Positions 1-9,209 of a DNA stretch of 64,000 bases are shown one piece after another. The stretch is from contig NZ_FYDL01000011.1 of NCBI RefSeq assembly GCF_900187505.1, positions 1 to 64,000 on the forward strand. Reading direction: 5' to 3'. Below the pieces are notes generated by a model. That model was given only the letters and a program-made list of their open reading frames with translations, had not been told where the DNA came from and searched no databases. Made by a program: the position numbers and the translations under genes. The DNA is from Pseudomonas sp. Irchel s3h17 (lineage in GTDB: Bacteria > Pseudomonadota > Gammaproteobacteria > Pseudomonadales > Pseudomonadaceae). Position 1 is the first letter of the stretch, and the number at the start of each line of letters is the position of its first letter.

Positions 1-1
1 C

Positions 2-121
2 ACGGGGCAGTTGGAAGGCATCAATAATCGAATCAAGGTCATCAAGCGGATGGCGTACGGTTACCGGGATAGCGAATTCTTTTTCATGAAGATAAAGAGC
101 GTTTTTCCCGGTAATCCGTGA
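2..121 (+). CDS. ISL3-family transposase, C-terminal end (partial)
   Basis: The window opens inside a reading frame of about 39 codons that ends at a TGA at 119-121. It includes QLEGINNRIKVIKRMAYGYR, the typical C-terminal block of ISL3-type DDE transposases, followed by a short FF-rich tail. The start and catalytic residues lie outside the window, so it cannot be told whether the copy is intact. No terminal inverted repeat was recognised after the stop; a REP pair follows directly. Confidence 0.75.
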   Translation, partial: TGQLEGINNRIKVIKRMAYGYRDSEFFFMKIKSVFPGNP

Positions 122-144
122 AGAACCATTTTTTTGCTATCCAT

Positions 145-276
145 TGTGGCGAGGGAGCTTGCTCCCGCTCGGCTGCGCAGCAGTCGTAAACCAATCAACG
201 CGGTCCCTCTGAACCAACGCACTGGACGATATTGGGGCCACTTCGTGGCCCAGCGGGAGCAAGCTCCCTCGCCACA
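145..276. repeat. REP-type inverted repeat pair
   Basis: Two 25-base arms in inverted orientation begin TGTGGCGAGGGAGC and end GCTCCCTCGCCACA, with about 80 bases between them. Each arm also has its own small palindrome (GGGAGC/GCTCCC). The same arms recur at 49068-49201 and, diverged, at 37082-37215. This is the usual form of intergenic REP doublets in fluorescent pseudomonads. It lies between the transposase tail and the converging end of the Sco gene and could form a transcript-end hairpin. Confidence 0.8.
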
Positions 277-303
277 AAAAGCCCCACTCTCCTCCTACAA
301 CCC

Positions 304-939
304 CTACTGACGCTTGAGCATCTCCGGCAATTGCACCACCAGCTTCTGGTTGTTCAACGGCGCTCGAATGAAACCGCGCTGGGTGCCGTCCGGGCCGATC
401 ACCGCCAGGTTACCGCTGTGGTCGACTGTGTAGTTGGGTTTGCTGGTATCGGCCGGGATGAACGGAATGCTCATCGCATTGGCGACTTTTTGCAGTTCCT
501 CCACCGAGTTCGGCGTCAGGCCGATGAACTGCGGGTCGAAATAGCCCAGGTACTGCTTGAGCTGCTGGGGCGTGTCACGGTTCGGGTCGACGCTGACCAG
601 GACGATCTGCAGTTTGTCGGCCGCATCGGCCGGCAGCTCGCCTTTGATCTGGCGCAACTGCGCCAGGGTGGTCGGGCAGATGTCCGGGCAGAAGGTGTAG
701 CCGAAAAACACCAGGCTCCATTTACCCTTCAATTCGTTGACCGTGACCGGCTGGCCATCCTGGTTGGTCATCTGCACGTCCGGCAGGTTACGGCTTTGCG
801 GCAACAGGATGATCCCGGCATCGATCAACGCAGTGGGATCGCCCTGCCCCTTGCCATTCAGCACTTTGTTGATGGTCAGCCCCAGCACCAGCGCAATCAG
901 GGCAACAAGTATGAAGACGGTTTTCTGGGTTCGTGTCAT
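304..939 (-). CDS. SCO1/SenC family copper chaperone for cytochrome c oxidase
   Basis: The protein has 211 residues. A membrane anchor lies at about 9-22 and is followed by a thioredoxin-like domain. The copper ligands of the family are visible: Cys84 and Cys88 in FCPDIC, and His174 in VDHSG. Sco proteins help deliver copper to the CuA site of oxidase subunit II. The ATG at 939 was chosen because it overlaps the stop of the upstream heme O synthase gene in an ATGA, showing translational coupling; a longer upstream frame is antisense noise. It is the last gene of the minus-strand oxidase cluster. Confidence 0.92.
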   Translation of the reverse strand: MTRTQKTVFILVALIALVLGLTINKVLNGKGQGDPTALIDAGIILLPQSRNLPDVQMTNQDGQPVTVNELKGKWSLVFFGYTFCPDICPTTLAQLRQIKGELPADAADKLQIVLVSVDPNRDTPQQLKQYLGYFDPQFIGLTPNSVEELQKVANAMSIPFIPADTSKPNYTVDHSGNLAVIGPDGTQRGFIRAPLNNQKLVVQLPEMLKRQ

Positions 940-1835
940 AGGTTCAACATTAGGTAGTGGTCTACGAGCAGGGCGATGAACAGCAGGAACAAGTAGTAAA
1001 TAGAGTACTTGAAGGTATTGATCGCCGCATGCGGCCGAGTGCCACGGTACAGCACCACGGCCCATTGCAGAAACCTCGCGCCCAGGCCCAGGGCACAGGC
1101 CAGATAAAGCAGGCCGCTCATGTGGATCACATAGGGCATCAGGCTCACGGCCAGCAGGACGAAGGTGTAGAGCAGGATGTGGATCTTGGTGTAGTGCTCG
1201 CCATGGGTCACCGGCAGCATGGGAATGTCGGCCTTGGCATACTCCTCCTTGCGATGAATCGCCAGCGCCCAGAAATGCGGCGGGGTCCAGGCGAAGATGA
1301 TCAGCACCAGCAGCAAGGGCTCAGCGCTGACATGCCCGGTGATCGCCACCCAGCCGAGCAGGGGTGGCGCCGCGCCGGCCAGCCCGCCGATCACGATATT
1401 TTGCGGCGTCGCACGCTTGAGGAAGCCGGTATAGACCACCGCATACCCCAGCAAAGACGCGAGGGTCAGCCACGCCGTCAGCGGATTGGTGAACACCAGC
1501 AGCACGGCCTGCCCGCTCACCGCCAGGATCAGCGCAAAGGTCAGCGCGGCCGCGGGTGACACCCGCCCTTCGGCCAATGGCCGCTTGTGGGTGCGGGCCA
1601 TGACCGCGTCGATCCGCCGATCCACCACATGGTTGACCGCCGCCGCGCCACCGGCGCACAGGGCGATCCCCAGGTTGCCGAACACCAGCACCGTCCACGG
1701 CACTCCCGCACGCGTGGCGAGAAACATGCCCACCAGCGAGGTGATCAACATCAACACCACCACCTTGGGTTTGGTCAGCTCCAGATAGTCACGCCAGGTT
1801 GCCTGACTGTGACGTTCGCCGATCAGAGTCGCCAT
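936..1835 (-). CDS. cyoE: Protoheme IX farnesyltransferase (heme O synthase)
   Basis: A UbiA-type prenyltransferase of 299 residues that adds a farnesyl group to heme B to give heme O in the inner membrane. Many transmembrane segments are evident. The first aspartate-rich motif is seen as NHVVDRRIDAVMARTHKRPL at about residues 68-87, and a KEEYAKADIPMLPV stretch follows near 197. Its start overlaps the 3' end of the ctaA gene (1823-1835) and its stop overlaps the Sco start, so the genes are tightly coupled. Its place beside ctaA indicates the heme A branch (the gene could equally be called ctaB). Confidence 0.95.
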   Translation of the reverse strand: MATLIGERHSQATWRDYLELTKPKVVVLMLITSLVGMFLATRAGVPWTVLVFGNLGIALCAGGAAAVNHVVDRRIDAVMARTHKRPLAEGRVSPAAALTFALILAVSGQAVLLVFTNPLTAWLTLASLLGYAVVYTGFLKRATPQNIVIGGLAGAAPPLLGWVAITGHVSAEPLLLVLIIFAWTPPHFWALAIHRKEEYAKADIPMLPVTHGEHYTKIHILLYTFVLLAVSLMPYVIHMSGLLYLACALGLGARFLQWAVVLYRGTRPHAAINTFKYSIYYLFLLFIALLVDHYLMLNL

Positions 1836-2902
1836 GGCATTTCTCCTTTTAGGGTGATGGGTCCGGCGGTGTGCCTACGAGGGCTCAGGCGCCAGCGCCC
1901 GAGCGTCTGTTGCTTGACCCGGACCAGGCTGGTTCGTGCGTGATAATTGACCAGCACCATGCTCAGCAGCAGCGCCGCGCCACCGGCGTTATGCGCAACG
2001 GCCACTGGCAAGGGCAGGTGAAACAGTACGTTGCTGATGCCCAGGGTGATTTGCGCCGCCAGCGCCACCAGCACCAGCCCGGCGAGCCGGGTCATGCCTA
2101 CGCTCCGCAGTTGCCAGGCCAAACCCAACAACACCAAGGTGACCAGCAAGGCGCCGATCCGGTGCGTCAGGTGAATGGCCGTACGCGCATCACTGTCCAG
2201 CTGCCCGCCCAGGTAGTTGGGGCCGATGTGCTGGGTCAGGTGAAAGCCGTTGGCGAAATCAGCCGGCGGCAGCCATTGTCCGTGACAGGTGGGGAAGTCG
2301 ATACAGGCCACCGCCGCGTAGTTGGAACTGACCCAGCCCCCCAGGGCAATCTGGCCGATCACCAGCAGCAAGCCGGCCGTTGCCCAATACTGCAGGCGTC
2401 GCGGCACGATCAACGCCGGCAAGACGCCAGACAGGCGCAAGGTCAGCAAGAACAACAGGCTCAAGGTGGCAAAACCACCCAGCAGGTGCCCCGTCACCAC
2501 CTGTGGCCAGAGCTTGAGCGTCACGGTCCACATGCCGAAGGCGGCTTGGGCGACCACCACCACCAGCAAGAACAACGGCAGCTTCAGGGGTTGGTCCTGA
2601 TGATGCCGATGAGTCCAGGCGCGCGCCGCCAGCAACACGATCAGCAGCCCCAGGGTGCCGGCGAAGTAGCGATGAATCATCTCGTTCCAGCCCTTGTGGG
2701 CCTCAACCGGCGTATCGGGAAAATGCCGTTCGGCGTGGGCCAGTTGGGCTTCACTTTGCGGCACGCTGACAAAGCCGTAGCAACCCGGCCAGTCGGGACA
2801 ACCTAGCCCGGCGTGGGTCAACCGGGTATAGGCGCCCAGCAGGACGACAATCAGTGCCAGCAAGGTGGCAAACAGCGCAAGGCGAAATCCAGGTTTGGCC
2901 AT
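1823..2902 (-). CDS. ctaA: Heme A synthase, COX15/CtaA family
   Basis: The protein has 359 residues and about eight hydrophobic segments. Heme A synthases oxidise the methyl group of heme O to a formyl group. Conserved histidines are visible in EMIHRYFAG, VTGHLLGG, HLTHRIGA and VAHNAGG, as expected for heme ligation. A paired cysteine motif follows the first helix (GLGCPDWPGCYG). The C-terminus is hydrophilic and arginine-rich. The 3' end overlaps the heme O synthase start, matching their consecutive reactions; upstream lies a small membrane protein gene 10 bases away. Confidence 0.94.
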   Translation of the reverse strand: MAKPGFRLALFATLLALIVVLLGAYTRLTHAGLGCPDWPGCYGFVSVPQSEAQLAHAERHFPDTPVEAHKGWNEMIHRYFAGTLGLLIVLLAARAWTHRHHQDQPLKLPLFLLVVVVAQAAFGMWTVTLKLWPQVVTGHLLGGFATLSLLFLLTLRLSGVLPALIVPRRLQYWATAGLLLVIGQIALGGWVSSNYAAVACIDFPTCHGQWLPPADFANGFHLTQHIGPNYLGGQLDSDARTAIHLTHRIGALLVTLVLLGLAWQLRSVGMTRLAGLVLVALAAQITLGISNVLFHLPLPVAVAHNAGGAALLLSMVLVNYHARTSLVRVKQQTLGRWRLSPRRHTAGPITLKGEMPWRL

Positions 2903-2912
2903 GACGAAGCCC

Positions 2913-3503
2913 TTATCCGATATTCGACAGTTTCAACAGATGGCGCAGATCGTTGAGCAGGTCCTTGCCTTTGACGGTGGGGCCATAGCGCAGCACCAGG
3001 TTGCCGTGCGGGTCGATGATCCACAGCTGCGCCGGACCTTTGCCCTGAACAGTTTTAGTGTAGGTCGAAAGGTCCAGTGGATAACGCTGCAATTGCGGGT
3101 ATTCACGGCTCAGCTTGGCGTCGTAGTCGGCGCTCAGTGGGTGCGCGACGGCCAGCGCATGGCTGGCACGCGAGGCCTCGCGCCCCAGGCCGACCTGGAT
3201 CTGCCGGGCCAGGTACACCAGTTGCTGGCAATCCACCGAGCACTCCTGCGGCGCGGTGACCAGTAGCTGCCAGCGAACCTCGTCCGCCTGCACGCCCAAC
3301 TCGGCACGACTCTGACCGTTACCAATCAGCTCGCCGTGATAACTGCGACCTTCCGGTACCCAGAACTGCAATTTGTACATGCCCGTGGCGAGGATCATCG
3401 GACCGACCACCATCAGTACAATCAGGATCAACTGCCAGCGCCCGCGACGACGCTGTGGCGCCCCTGTTTCAGACATGTTGGGTGGCTTCATGGCCGCTCC
3501 CAT
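2913..3503 (-). CDS. Membrane-anchored protein of the oxidase cluster, function unknown
   Basis: About 196 residues with one transmembrane segment after a basic stretch (RRRGRWQLILIVLMVVG) and a soluble remainder containing ECSVDCQQL, PLDLSTYTKT and a C-terminal stretch LWIIDPHGNLVLRY. The last is reminiscent of the end of Sco/thioredoxin-fold proteins, although the CxxxC here is a different one. Two starts are possible: ATG 3503, preceded by AAGGGAG at good spacing, and ATG 3491, preceded by GGGAG. Both overlap the end of the SURF1 gene. Position between SURF1 and ctaA suggests a part in oxidase assembly, but this is inference. Confidence 0.8.
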   Translation of the reverse strand: MGAAMKPPNMSETGAPQRRRGRWQLILIVLMVVGPMILATGMYKLQFWVPEGRSYHGELIGNGQSRAELGVQADEVRWQLLVTAPQECSVDCQQLVYLARQIQVGLGREASRASHALAVAHPLSADYDAKLSREYPQLQRYPLDLSTYTKTVQGKGPAQLWIIDPHGNLVLRYGPTVKGKDLLNDLRHLLKLSNIG

Positions 3504-4209
3504 GGTGTTTCTCCCTTGCGTTGTGCCATCCGAGGTACAGATAGAGACCGAACAGGGCGAACGCCAGGGCGAACCACTGCACGGCATAACCGAGGTGTTT
3601 TTCCGGCCCCATGGCCACCACTGGCCAATCCGCCAGGTAGGACGCGGGACCTGTTTGAGCCCGCAGTTCATAGGTAAAACCACGGCGGCCAAGCTCACGC
3701 CACAGCTTGCCCGGCTCGATCGCCGTCACCAGCCGGGGCCAGTTCGCACCTGCCGGATCGGCTTGCAATTGAAAGGTTGCACCGGGTGCGACATAGACCC
3801 ACGCGACCAGGTCCAACGCCTGTTCCGGGGTGCTGAACACGGGGGGCACGCGCCGGTCCGGCCATGGCAGCCAGCCACGATTGACCAGCAGCCACTGGCC
3901 GCTGGCCTGGTCGAGAAACGGTTGCAGCAACTCGACACCCACCCTGCCGTCACGCTGGCGGTTATCCAGCAGCACGCTGTGTTCGGCGTCGAAATGACCG
4001 TGCAGCCGTACCCGCCGGAAGGCAGGGTCCGGGTTGTCCAGCAACCGAGCGACAGGCACCGGCTCGGCTGTCCGACGCTCGGCGTAGCTTTCGAGCAATT
4101 GCTGCTTCTGCTCGCCACGGCCCAATTGCCAGAAACCCAGCGACACCAGCAAGGGCAGCAACAACGCCACCACCAGTGTCGGTACGAACCCCGGCCGGAA
4201 ACCTTTCAT
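3469..4209 (-). CDS. SURF1-family cytochrome c oxidase assembly protein
   Basis: A 246-residue protein with the family's two terminal membrane helices: one at about 8-24 (VPTLVVALLLPLLVSLGFWQLGRGEQK) and one near the end (WFALAFALFGLYLYLG). The intervening part carries LLVNRGWLPWP, the typical SURF1 block. SURF1 proteins assist heme A insertion or assembly of oxidase subunit I. Its 3' end overlaps the next gene in the cluster. On the other side the small DUF2909 gene is divergent, so the SURF1 half of the cluster may have its own promoter. Confidence 0.9.
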   Translation of the reverse strand: MKGFRPGFVPTLVVALLLPLLVSLGFWQLGRGEQKQQLLESYAERRTAEPVPVARLLDNPDPAFRRVRLHGHFDAEHSVLLDNRQRDGRVGVELLQPFLDQASGQWLLVNRGWLPWPDRRVPPVFSTPEQALDLVAWVYVAPGATFQLQADPAGANWPRLVTAIEPGKLWRELGRRGFTYELRAQTGPASYLADWPVVAMGPEKHLGYAVQWFALAFALFGLYLYLGWHNAREKHHGSGHEATQHV

Positions 4210-4279
4210 GACCGCGCCGCAAAGTCAGCGGGTGAGCTCGCTATACTCAAATACATCGCGTTTCCCCCGGAGTCCCAGC

Positions 4280-4483
4280 ATGCTCAAAGCAGCCATCGTC
4301 CTGATGCTGATTGCCACGGTTGTCAGCCTGTTCAGCGGCCTGTTTTTTCTGGTCAAGGACGACAGCCACTCCAATCGCCTGGTCATCGCCCTGAGTGTTC
4401 GCGTCAGCCTGGCCGCCATTACCCTCGGCCTGATCGCCTGGGGCTTCTTCAGTGGCCAACTGGTTTCTCACGTCCCCTGGTAG
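4280..4483 (+). CDS. Small twin-transmembrane protein, DUF2909 family
   Basis: Sixty-seven residues, essentially two hydrophobic helices (about 2-20 and 38-60) separated by a short charged loop with KDDSHSN. This matches the DUF2909 'twin transmembrane' family found beside oxidase genes in Pseudomonas. It is transcribed against the rest of the cluster, between coxC and SURF1, and converges with coxC with only six bases between the stops. ATG 4280 begins the first helix directly. No biochemical role is established. Confidence 0.8.
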   Translation: MLKAAIVLMLIATVVSLFSGLFFLVKDDSHSNRLVIALSVRVSLAAITLGLIAWGFFSGQLVSHVPW

Positions 4484-4489
4484 CCGGTG

Positions 4490-5377
4490 TCAGAGCACAT
4501 AGACGAAGACAAACAAGCCGATCCACACCACGTCCACGAAGTGCCAATACCAGCTCGCAGCCTCGAAGCCGAACTGATGGTCGGCATCGAAATGCCCGCG
4601 CATGATCCGCATCAGCATCACGAACAGAATGATCGTGCCGATGGTCACGTGGGCGCCGTGGAAGCCGGTCAGCATGAAGAAGGTGGCCCCGTAGATACCC
4701 GAACCCAGGGTCAGTCCCAGTTCGTGATAGGCGTGGATGTATTCCTCGGCCTGGAAGCCCAGGAATGCGCACCCCAGCAGTACCGTCAGCGCCAGCCAGA
4801 CTTTCAGCGCGCCGCGATGGCCCTTTTTCAAGGCATGGTGGGCAATGGTCACCGTGACGCTGGAGCTCACCAGAATGACGGTATTGAGCAGCGGCAGCCC
4901 CCATGGACTGATGACTTCCCGGGGAGGTGGGAACAGTGTCGAGTCGGGGTTGCTGAGCAGCGGCCAAGTGAATTCGAAGTTCGGCCAGAGCATGTGGGCA
5001 ATGCCTTTGGTGCCTTCGCCACCGAGCGCCGGACCGGCAATGGTGCGCACATAAAACAGCGCACCGAAGAACGCGATGAAGAACATCACCTCGGAAAAGA
5101 TGAACCAGCTCATGCCCCAACGGAACGAGCGATCCAGCTGGGCGCTGTACAACCCCGCACGGCTTTCCTTGATCACGGTTCCGAACCAGCCGAACAGCAT
5201 GTAGGCCAGCAACAGGCTGCCCACGAAGAAGATCAGCGGGCCATGGGACTCGGGGCGCACCGCCTTCAGGTCGTTGAACCAGGTACCGAGACCGAACATG
5301 GTGACGAACATGCCGACCGTGGCGATGATCGGCCATTTGCTCTGGGCGGGAACGTAATAATGCTCATGAGTTGCCAT
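4490..5377 (-). CDS. coxC: Cytochrome c oxidase subunit III
   Basis: A 295-residue integral membrane protein with seven predicted helices. It starts MATHEHYYVPAQSKWPI and shows the subunit III blocks WGMSWFIFSEVMFFIAFFGA, ISPWGLPLLNT, FHGAHVTIG and WYWHFVDVVWIGLF. Subunit III stabilises the catalytic core of aa3-type oxidases. It follows ctaG by 33 bases, in the order coxB-coxA-ctaG-coxC typical of Pseudomonas. A ribosome site (AGGAGAAC) precedes the ATG at 5377. Confidence 0.96.
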   Translation of the reverse strand: MATHEHYYVPAQSKWPIIATVGMFVTMFGLGTWFNDLKAVRPESHGPLIFFVGSLLLAYMLFGWFGTVIKESRAGLYSAQLDRSFRWGMSWFIFSEVMFFIAFFGALFYVRTIAGPALGGEGTKGIAHMLWPNFEFTWPLLSNPDSTLFPPPREVISPWGLPLLNTVILVSSSVTVTIAHHALKKGHRGALKVWLALTVLLGCAFLGFQAEEYIHAYHELGLTLGSGIYGATFFMLTGFHGAHVTIGTIILFVMLMRIMRGHFDADHQFGFEAASWYWHFVDVVWIGLFVFVYVL

Positions 5378-5410
5378 TTATTGTTCTCCTTATCGGGCAC
5401 GCTTGAACGT

Positions 5411-5968
5411 CTAGCCACCGGTCTTTTCAGTTACAGCCACGGGCGGATGACGCGCGGTGATATCGAACAGCGTGTAAGCCAGCGTCAGGTGCTTCACATC
5501 CTTGGGCATGTCGCGGTCAACGATGAAACGTACCGGCATCTCGATCTGTTGACCGGGCTGCAGCACTTGCTGGGTGAAACAGAAGCATTCGGTCTTGTGG
5601 AAGTACATCGCCGCACTGCTCGGTGAAATACTCGGGACCGCCTGGGCACTCATCGGGTGCTGGCTGGGGTTGCGTGCGATAAAGATCATCTCGTTCACCG
5701 CGCCGGGGTTGACCACAATGTCGTCGGACTTGGGATAGAACTCCCACACCATGTCGATGGCATTGGTCGACAGAAACTGCACCCGCACCTGCCGCGATGC
5801 GTCGACCTGTTGCTCGCCCTGATACTGCCCACCCGTCTTGCCGTTGATACCCAGCGCCTTGCACATCACGTCATAGATCGGCACCAGCGCAAAGCCAAAG
5901 ACAAACATCGCCACCACCACCATCAACAAGCGAGTGACCAGTTTCTTCATCGAGATCGAGTCAGCCAT
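5411..5968 (-). CDS. ctaG: Cytochrome c oxidase assembly protein CtaG/Cox11
   Basis: A protein of 185 residues with one N-terminal membrane helix and a periplasmic domain. The copper-binding signature of the family, ECFCFTQQVL, is visible, followed by MPVRFIVD. Cox11-type proteins deliver copper to the CuB centre of subunit I. The ATG at 5968 was chosen because GGAGG lies eight bases upstream; a further in-frame ATG upstream lacks this. It lies between coxA and coxC. Confidence 0.94.
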   Translation of the reverse strand: MADSISMKKLVTRLLMVVVAMFVFGFALVPIYDVMCKALGINGKTGGQYQGEQQVDASRQVRVQFLSTNAIDMVWEFYPKSDDIVVNPGAVNEMIFIARNPSQHPMSAQAVPSISPSSAAMYFHKTECFCFTQQVLQPGQQIEMPVRFIVDRDMPKDVKHLTLAYTLFDITARHPPVAVTEKTGG

Positions 5969-6037
5969 GGTGCACGTCCTCCACACAAAACCCTCTGGAA
6001 GAAGCGGGCGAGCCCGTCACCACAAGGCCAACGCTGT

Positions 6038-7624
6038 TCATTTCACTTCCGGCGGCGTGGTGAAGGTGTGGTACGGCGCCGGTGACGGAATGCTCCACTC
6101 CAGCCCTTCGGCACCTTCCCAGGGTTTCGCCGGGGCCGCAGGACCGCCGCGAATGGTCTTGATCACGATGAACAGGAAGAAGATCTGCGTGGCCCCGAAG
6201 GTAAAGGCACCGATGGACGACACCATGTTGAAGTCGGCGAATTGCAGGTTGTAGTCGGGAATCCGCCGCGGCATTCCCGCCAGCCCGACAAAGTGCATCG
6301 GGAAGAACGCCATGTTCATGCCGATGAAAGACAACCAGAAATGCAGCTTGCCGAGGGTTTCGTCGTACATGTGGCCGGTCCATTTCGGCATCCAGTAATA
6401 CGCCGAAGCGAAGATCCCGAAGATCGCCCCTGGCACCAGCACGTAGTGGAAGTGCGCGACCACGAAATAAGTGTCCTGGTACTGGAAGTCCGCCGGGGCA
6501 ATGGCGAGCATCAACCCGGAGAAACCGCCGATCGAGAACAGAATCACGAACGCCACCGCGAACAGCATCGGTGTCTCGAAGGTCAGCGAGCCTTGCCACA
6601 TGGTACTGGCCCAGTTGAACACCTTGACCCCGGTGGGCACCGCGATCAGCAACGTCGCATACATGAAGAACAATTCGCCCACCAGCGGGATACCGACCAC
6701 GAACATGTGGTGGGCCCAGACGATAAACGACAGGAAGGCGATACTCGCCGTTGCGTAGACCATCGAGGTGTAGCCGAACAGCGGCTTGCGCGAGAAGGTC
6801 GGGATGATCGCGCTGACGGCACCGAAGGCCGGCAGGATCATGATGTACACCTCCGGGTGGCCGAAGAACCAGAACACGTGCTGGAACAGCACCGGATCAC
6901 CACCACCGGCCGCACTGAAGAAGCTGGTGCCGAAATGGATGTCCATCAGCATCATGGTCACGCAGCCGGCCAGCACCGGCATCACCGCAATCAACAGGAA
7001 CGCGGTGATCAGCCAGGTCCAGACGAACAGCGGCATTTTCATCAGGGTCATGCCCGGCGCACGCAGGTTGAGGATGGTGGCAATCACATTGATCGCCCCC
7101 ATGATCGAACTGATCCCCATCATGTGAATGGCAAAGATGAAGAAGGTCACGCTTTCCGGCGCATAGGTCGTGGAGAGCGGCGCGTAGAAGGTCCAGCCGA
7201 AGTTCGGTCCGCCACCCGGCGTGAACAACGTCGAGATCAGCAGCAAAAACGCCGCCGGCAGCAGCCAGAAACTGAAGTTGTTCATCCGCGGCAACGCCAT
7301 GTCCGGCGCGCCGACCATCAGCGGAATCATCCAGTTGGCCAGCCCGACAAAGGCGGGCATCACCGCACCGAAGACCATCACCAGGCCATGCATGGTGGTC
7401 ATCTGGTTGAAGAACTCCGGCTGGACAATCTGCAGGCCGGGCTGGAACAGCTCGGCGCGGATCACCATGGCAAACGAGCCACCCAGCAGGAACATGATGA
7501 AACTGAACCACAGGTACAACGTGCCGATGTCCTTGTGGTTGGTGGTCAGTACCCAACGCATCAAGCCCTTGGCGGGACCATGGGCGTGGTCCGCATGGCC
7601 ATGGTCATCGATCACTGCACTCAT
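6038..7624 (-). CDS. coxA: Cytochrome c oxidase subunit I
   Basis: A 528-residue heme-copper oxidase subunit with about twelve helices. Signature blocks are present: TTNHKDIGTLY near the start, WFFGHPEVYIMILPAFG (CuB histidine and the cross-linked tyrosine), WAHHMFVVG (CuB histidines) and VVAHFHYVLV (heme ligands). It catalyses oxygen reduction to water and pumps protons in the inner membrane. The ATG at 7624 has AGGAG upstream; the longer frame reaching 7780 has no family support. The histidine-rich N-terminus (DDHGHADHAHG) is usual in Pseudomonas. Confidence 0.97.
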   Translation of the reverse strand: MSAVIDDHGHADHAHGPAKGLMRWVLTTNHKDIGTLYLWFSFIMFLLGGSFAMVIRAELFQPGLQIVQPEFFNQMTTMHGLVMVFGAVMPAFVGLANWMIPLMVGAPDMALPRMNNFSFWLLPAAFLLLISTLFTPGGGPNFGWTFYAPLSTTYAPESVTFFIFAIHMMGISSIMGAINVIATILNLRAPGMTLMKMPLFVWTWLITAFLLIAVMPVLAGCVTMMLMDIHFGTSFFSAAGGGDPVLFQHVFWFFGHPEVYIMILPAFGAVSAIIPTFSRKPLFGYTSMVYATASIAFLSFIVWAHHMFVVGIPLVGELFFMYATLLIAVPTGVKVFNWASTMWQGSLTFETPMLFAVAFVILFSIGGFSGLMLAIAPADFQYQDTYFVVAHFHYVLVPGAIFGIFASAYYWMPKWTGHMYDETLGKLHFWLSFIGMNMAFFPMHFVGLAGMPRRIPDYNLQFADFNMVSSIGAFTFGATQIFFLFIVIKTIRGGPAAPAKPWEGAEGLEWSIPSPAPYHTFTTPPEVK

Positions 7625-7707
7625 GTCCTGACTCCTGGAATCGGATGGGCTGGGCGGCTCGGGCGCATTGCGCCCCAAACCTTCACGGGAACGCGCAATA
7701 GACCGGG

Positions 7708-8835
7708 TCATTTGCTTTGCGCCTGTTTGAGGGCCAGCACGTCTTTCGGGGTGACCATGTCGCCTTTGTTGTTGCCCCATGCATTTCGTTCGTAGGTCAC
7801 GACGGCCGCGATATCGACTTCCGACAACTGCTTGCCGAATGCGGCCATGGCGGTGCCGGGTTTGCCGTGGAACACGATTCCCAGGTGATCCTCTTTCGGC
7901 CCGGTGGCTATTTTCGAACCCTTGAGCGCCGGGAACATCGGCGGCAAGCCCTGGCCTTCAGCCTGGTGACAGGCCACGCAGGTGGTGTGGTACACCTTGT
8001 CGCCGCGCGCCTTGAGCTCGTCCAGGGTCCATTCCTTGCTGGTCAGCTCCTTGAGCTGGGCGGCCTCGGCCTTGCGTTCGGCCAGCCAGGTGTCGTAGTC
8101 GGCCTTGCTTCTGACATCGACCACAATCGGCATGAAGCCGTGATCCTTGCCACACAACTCCGCACACTGTCCCCGGTAGATGCCGGGCTTCTCGACACGG
8201 GTCCAGGCCTCGTTGACGAACCCGGGAATCGCATCGCGCTTGACCGCAAACGCCGGCACCCACCAGGAGTGGATAACGTCGGCGGACGTCACCAGGAAGC
8301 GCACCTTGGCCCCCGTCGGCAGCACCAATGGCTGGTCGACTTCCAGCAGGTAGTGTTCGCCCTTGGCGCTCTTGTTGTTGATCTGCTCTTGCGGTGTGGC
8401 CAGGTTGCTGAAGAACTCGACGTCCTGGCCCAGGTATTTGTACTGCCACTTCCACTGATAACCGGTGACCTGGATATCGATATCCGACTCACTGGCGTCG
8501 TACATCTTGATCAGGGTGGCGGTCGCCGGAACGGCCATGGCGACGAGAATGATGAAAGGCACGATGGTCCAGAGGATCTCGACCGTCGTACTTTCATGGA
8601 ACTTGGCAGCTTCCTGCCCGGTGGAGCGCCGGTGCATCATCATCGACCAGAACATGGCGCCGAAAACGATGATGCCGATCACCACACAGATCCAGAAGAT
8701 GGTCATGTGCAGGTCAAATACTGCGTGACTGATTTCAGTCGCTCCAGGCGCCATATTCACAGTCCAGGCCGCTTGCGCCTGACTGAAAATCGACCACAAC
8801 AGGAGGCCCATCCAGACATGTGGATGTCGCATCAT
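7708..8835 (-). CDS. coxB: Cytochrome c oxidase subunit II with fused cytochrome c domain
   Basis: A 375-residue protein with a signal sequence, two helices, and a cupredoxin domain with the complete CuA set: His189, Cys224, Glu226, Cys228, His232 and Met235. A C-terminal class I cytochrome c domain follows, with the heme motif CVACH at 286-290, making this a caa3-like subunit II. It accepts electrons from cytochrome c. It is the first gene of the minus-strand cluster, and the region upstream (8836-9209) should hold the cluster promoter. Confidence 0.97.
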   Translation of the reverse strand: MMRHPHVWMGLLLWSIFSQAQAAWTVNMAPGATEISHAVFDLHMTIFWICVVIGIIVFGAMFWSMMMHRRSTGQEAAKFHESTTVEILWTIVPFIILVAMAVPATATLIKMYDASESDIDIQVTGYQWKWQYKYLGQDVEFFSNLATPQEQINNKSAKGEHYLLEVDQPLVLPTGAKVRFLVTSADVIHSWWVPAFAVKRDAIPGFVNEAWTRVEKPGIYRGQCAELCGKDHGFMPIVVDVRSKADYDTWLAERKAEAAQLKELTSKEWTLDELKARGDKVYHTTCVACHQAEGQGLPPMFPALKGSKIATGPKEDHLGIVFHGKPGTAMAAFGKQLSEVDIAAVVTYERNAWGNNKGDMVTPKDVLALKQAQSK

Positions 8836-9209
8836 TGCGGGTTCCCCTTATCGTTCTTGTTATCCCGCCGGCTTTCACCTGCGGCAAGGGAGCGGCACTT
8901 TTCAGACTACGAACTTGAATCGCCGGGCCTTGCTGCCTATGCAGTCGGGCGTCATCAGCTAACTCCATTCAAGACCGAGTATAGACAGCGAGTCCGACCT
9001 CGCAACGCGATGTCGTAAATCAGCTGAAACACCCGGGGCTTGCACTACAGGCCACGGATGGAGAAGGATGAGGGATAGGTGATGGCAAATCGATATAACG
9101 TAGTCGCATCAAAGGTGAAACAATTATGACAAATACGTCTTAACGGTTTTCATAAGCAAGCTAACTTATGTCTTCCCCTATTTTCTTGCCTTCGTTTACT
9201 GGAGTTTTC

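Noticed and set aside
3504..3698. Upstream extension of the 2913 frame
   Set aside because: It lies inside SURF1 in another frame and lacks a ribosome site; starts at 3503 or 3491 fit better.
6242..7795. A 517-residue plus-strand frame opposite coxA
   Set aside because: His-, Arg- and Gln-rich composition typical of antisense reading of a GC-rich gene; coxA is certain.
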